DNA of 64,000 bases from Elusimicrobiota bacterium (GTDB lineage: Bacteria; Elusimicrobiota; Elusimicrobia; FEN-1173). Made by a program: the position numbers and the translations under genes. The stretch covers positions 1,116,001 to 1,180,000 of the forward strand of contig JADJJR010000001.1 of the NCBI GenBank assembly GCA_016706425.1, in the 5' to 3' direction. The notes beneath the pieces were generated by a model. The model was given only the letters and a program-made list of their open reading frames with translations. It was not told the origin of the DNA and did no database searches. Positions 62,297-64,000 of this stretch are shown here, piece by piece. Numbering within the stretch: position 1 is the first letter of the stretch; the number at the start of each line of letters is the position of its first letter.

Positions 62297-62750
62297 GGTT
62301 CTCGGCGCCGCCACCCTCGCGCGGCGGCTCGGGCGGTTGCGACGGGGAAAAACCGTCGTTTTCACGAACGGCTGCTTCGATTTGGTCCACGCCGGGCATT
62401 TGAAAGTGTTGGAGTGGGCGCGCCGTCAGGGGGACCTCCTGGTGGTCGGCCTGAACGCCGACGCCTCCGTCCGGCGCCTCAAGGGACCCCGACGCCCCAT
62501 TCTTCCGTTGAACGACCGCGCCGCCTTGATGGCCGCGCTCAAACCCGTCGATTTCGTGACGTGGTTCACCGAGGACACGCCCCGGAACTTAATCCGCCGC
62601 CTGCGCCCCGACGTGCTGGTGAAAGGCGGGGATTGGACCGCGGACGCCATCGTGGGCCGGGAGTTCGTGAAGAAAGTCGTTCGCATTCCCCTGTTCAAGG
62701 GGCGGTCGACCACGGGGATCATCGAGAAAATCACCCGGCTCCATCGATGA
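62283..62750 (+). CDS. rfaE2: D-glycero-beta-D-manno-heptose 1-phosphate adenylyltransferase
   Basis: 155 residues. Stand-alone nucleotidyltransferase domain (HldE C-terminal type) adding AMP to heptose 1-phosphate. Motifs TNGCFDLVHAGHL (HXGH), LNADASVRRLKG, KGGDW and GRSTTGIIEKI. The GTG at 62283 overlaps gmhA by 14 bp and is preceded by GGAAG. The kinase half (HldE N-terminal) is absent here. Overlaps thiD2 by four bases. Confidence 0.92.
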   Translation: MATSRVLGAATLARRLGRLRRGKTVVFTNGCFDLVHAGHLKVLEWARRQGDLLVVGLNADASVRRLKGPRRPILPLNDRAALMAALKPVDFVTWFTEDTPRNLIRRLRPDVLVKGGDWTADAIVGREFVKKVVRIPLFKGRSTTGIIEKITRLHR

Positions 62751-63145
62751 ACGTCCGGGGCGCGCGCCGCCTGTTGGACGCCAATTTGAACCGCGCGCGG
62801 GAGGGTCTGCGCGTTTTGGAAGACACCGCGCGATTCGTTTGGAACGCGCCGGCCCTTTTTGCCCGCCTGCGGTTGGCGCGGCACCGGTTGGATCGGATCA
62901 CCCGGCGGGCGTACCCAGCGCTGGTGGCCAGCCGCGACAGCGCCGCCGATCTGGGGAGGCGAATGAAAGAGACGCGCCGGCGGACCCCGTCTGGTTTGGT
63001 GGCCGCAAACTTTCGCCGCGTCGAAGAAGCCCTGCGGGTGTTGGAAGAGTACGGCAAGGTGTTGTCGCCCCGTGCCTCGGGCGGTTTTAAGCCAATCCGG
63101 TTTGAGATGTACATGCTCGAAAAAGAGGTTCTGAAACGGTCATGA
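62747..63145 (+). CDS. thiD2: ThiD2-like hydroxymethylpyrimidine phosphate kinase, stand-alone
   Basis: 132 residues. LLDANLNRAREGLRVLEDTARF and NFRRVEEALRVLEEYGK match the helical domain known as ThiD2, which in other bacteria is a N-terminal extension of ThiE or a separate gene and phosphorylates HMP-P. Here it is a separate gene overlapping thiE by four bases. No canonical ThiD is in the window. Arg-rich composition. Function is by family and context. Confidence 0.8.
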   Translation: MNVRGARRLLDANLNRAREGLRVLEDTARFVWNAPALFARLRLARHRLDRITRRAYPALVASRDSAADLGRRMKETRRRTPSGLVAANFRRVEEALRVLEEYGKVLSPRASGGFKPIRFEMYMLEKEVLKRS

Positions 63146-63819
63146 CCGACCCACGCAAGCGTCTTTTCGATTTGTCCGATGTCTCTTTGTATTTCGTCAC
63201 CACCCCGCCCTGGGAGGGAACAAGTTACGCCGACCAAGTGGCCCGGGCCTGCGCGGGCGGGGTCGACATCGTGCAGTTGCGCGACAAAAAGATTTCGACC
63301 CGCGAGCTTTTGCGCTTGGCCAAGGAGTTGCAGGCGATTTGCGACCGGACCGGCGCCCTGTTTGTTTTGAACGACCGCGTGGACGTGGCCCTCGCGGCGG
63401 ACGTCGACGGCGTTCACGTCGGCCAAGAGGATTTGCCCGTGCGCCACGCCCGCGCGCTCCTGGGGCACCGCAAGCTCATCGGGTGCTCCACCCATTCGAC
63501 CGCGCAGGCCCTGGCGGCGGTCGGCGACGGGGCGGATTACATCAGCTGCGGGCCGATTTTCGCCACACCCACCAAGCCCGATTACGCGCCCGTCGGTTTG
63601 GAACTGATTAAGGAATACAAACGGTTGGTTCGGATTCCCTTCGTGGCGATCGGCGGTATTGATCTCGGAAACGTGGACCGCGCCGTCGCCGCCGGGGCGG
63701 ACCGCGTCGCCGTCGTCCGCGCCGTGGGGGAGGCGACCGACCCCGCGGCCGCCGCCCGCGCGTTGAAAGACAAAATTTCAAAGGCCAAGGCCCAACGCCT
63801 CGCCGTTGCGCCCAACTGA
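63142..63819 (+). CDS. thiE: Thiamine-phosphate synthase
   Basis: 225 residues. TIM barrel joining HMP-PP and THZ-P. Seen: VQLRDKKIS, FVLNDRVDVALAADVDGVHVGQEDLP, GCSTHS, DYISCGPIFATPTKPDY and AIGGIDLGNV. Complete; start ATG overlaps the thiD2 stop. Upstream of thiC in the same run. Confidence 0.95.
   Translation: MTDPRKRLFDLSDVSLYFVTTPPWEGTSYADQVARACAGGVDIVQLRDKKISTRELLRLAKELQAICDRTGALFVLNDRVDVALAADVDGVHVGQEDLPVRHARALLGHRKLIGCSTHSTAQALAAVGDGADYISCGPIFATPTKPDYAPVGLELIKEYKRLVRIPFVAIGGIDLGNVDRAVAAGADRVAVVRAVGEATDPAAAARALKDKISKAKAQRLAVAPN

Positions 63820-64000
<181 letters not shown>

Overview
The window (64 kb, G+C-rich by eye, densely packed, many ATGA/TGATG stop-start overlaps, GTG and TTG starts common) is a chromosomal segment of a Gram-negative, didermal bacterium. 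An outer membrane is implied by ADP-heptose genes (gmhA, rfaE2), a SprA-like outer-membrane translocon, a PorV-like barrel and a long multihaem cytochrome operon. SprA-like proteins, giant chimeric secreted proteins and siroheme-dependent haem synthesis together suggest an uncultured lineage such as Elusimicrobiota or a neighbour (Omnitrophota/FCB side). That placement is inference, not proof. No CRISPR array, prophage, rRNA or intact insertion sequence was seen.

Layout. 1-5.8 kb: the 3' part of a SprA-like gene, comF, and a convergent glycosyltransferase. 5.8-7.5 kb (minus): tRNA-Leu, secG, pgk. 7.6-14.5 kb (minus): one giant gene with a ChaN/Tiki-like N-terminus and two DUF89-like domains set between three almost identical membrane modules. 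Its secretion signal is cut off by one in-frame TAG. 15-21.3 kb: an Rrf2 regulator followed by sufC-sufB-sufD-Rieske-sufS-sufU-sufT, a complete Fe-S assembly operon. 21.4-22.3 kb: tRNA-Gly, a flavin-reductase-like gene, tRNA-Arg(ACG), each tRNA with a clear terminator. 22.3-25 kb: feoB with a DtxR/FeoA regulator and a perfect inverted-repeat operator in the feoB promoter. 25-42.7 kb: mixed genes (exonuclease, TerC, PilX-like protein, ADP-forming acyl-CoA synthetase fused to GNAT, class-V aminotransferase, SulP, a 1129-residue unknown, subtilase, PorV-like protein, AspT-type transporter, CopD-like protein). 42.7-52.4 kb: radical SAM genes, including an AhbD-like haem synthase, then a respiratory operon with two monohaem cytochromes, an 11-haem cytochrome fused to cytochrome b, an 8-haem cytochrome, a four-cluster ferredoxin, NrfD and a NapC-like heptahaem cytochrome. 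52.5-52.8 kb: a broken tRNA-like piece and an intact tRNA-Arg(TCT). 52.8-64 kb: one long housekeeping run, TPR protein-pmbA-aroE-aroC-aroK-aroB-pepQ-efp-accB-accC-gmhA-rfaE2-thiD2-thiE-thiC (thiC cut by the window end).

How they work together. The suf operon supplies Fe-S clusters to the many radical SAM and ferredoxin proteins, feo supplies iron, and AhbD-type haem synthesis would feed the 28 haem-binding motifs counted in the cytochrome operon. That operon has a quinone-reactive NrfD/FeS pair and several haem wires but no recognisable terminal reductase, so its acceptor is unknown. The SprA-like and PorV-like proteins point to a type IX-like export route. The most unusual points are the amber-interrupted, internally triplicated giant protein, an AccB whose biotinyl-lysine codon reads CAG (Gln), and the acceptor-less cytochrome complex.
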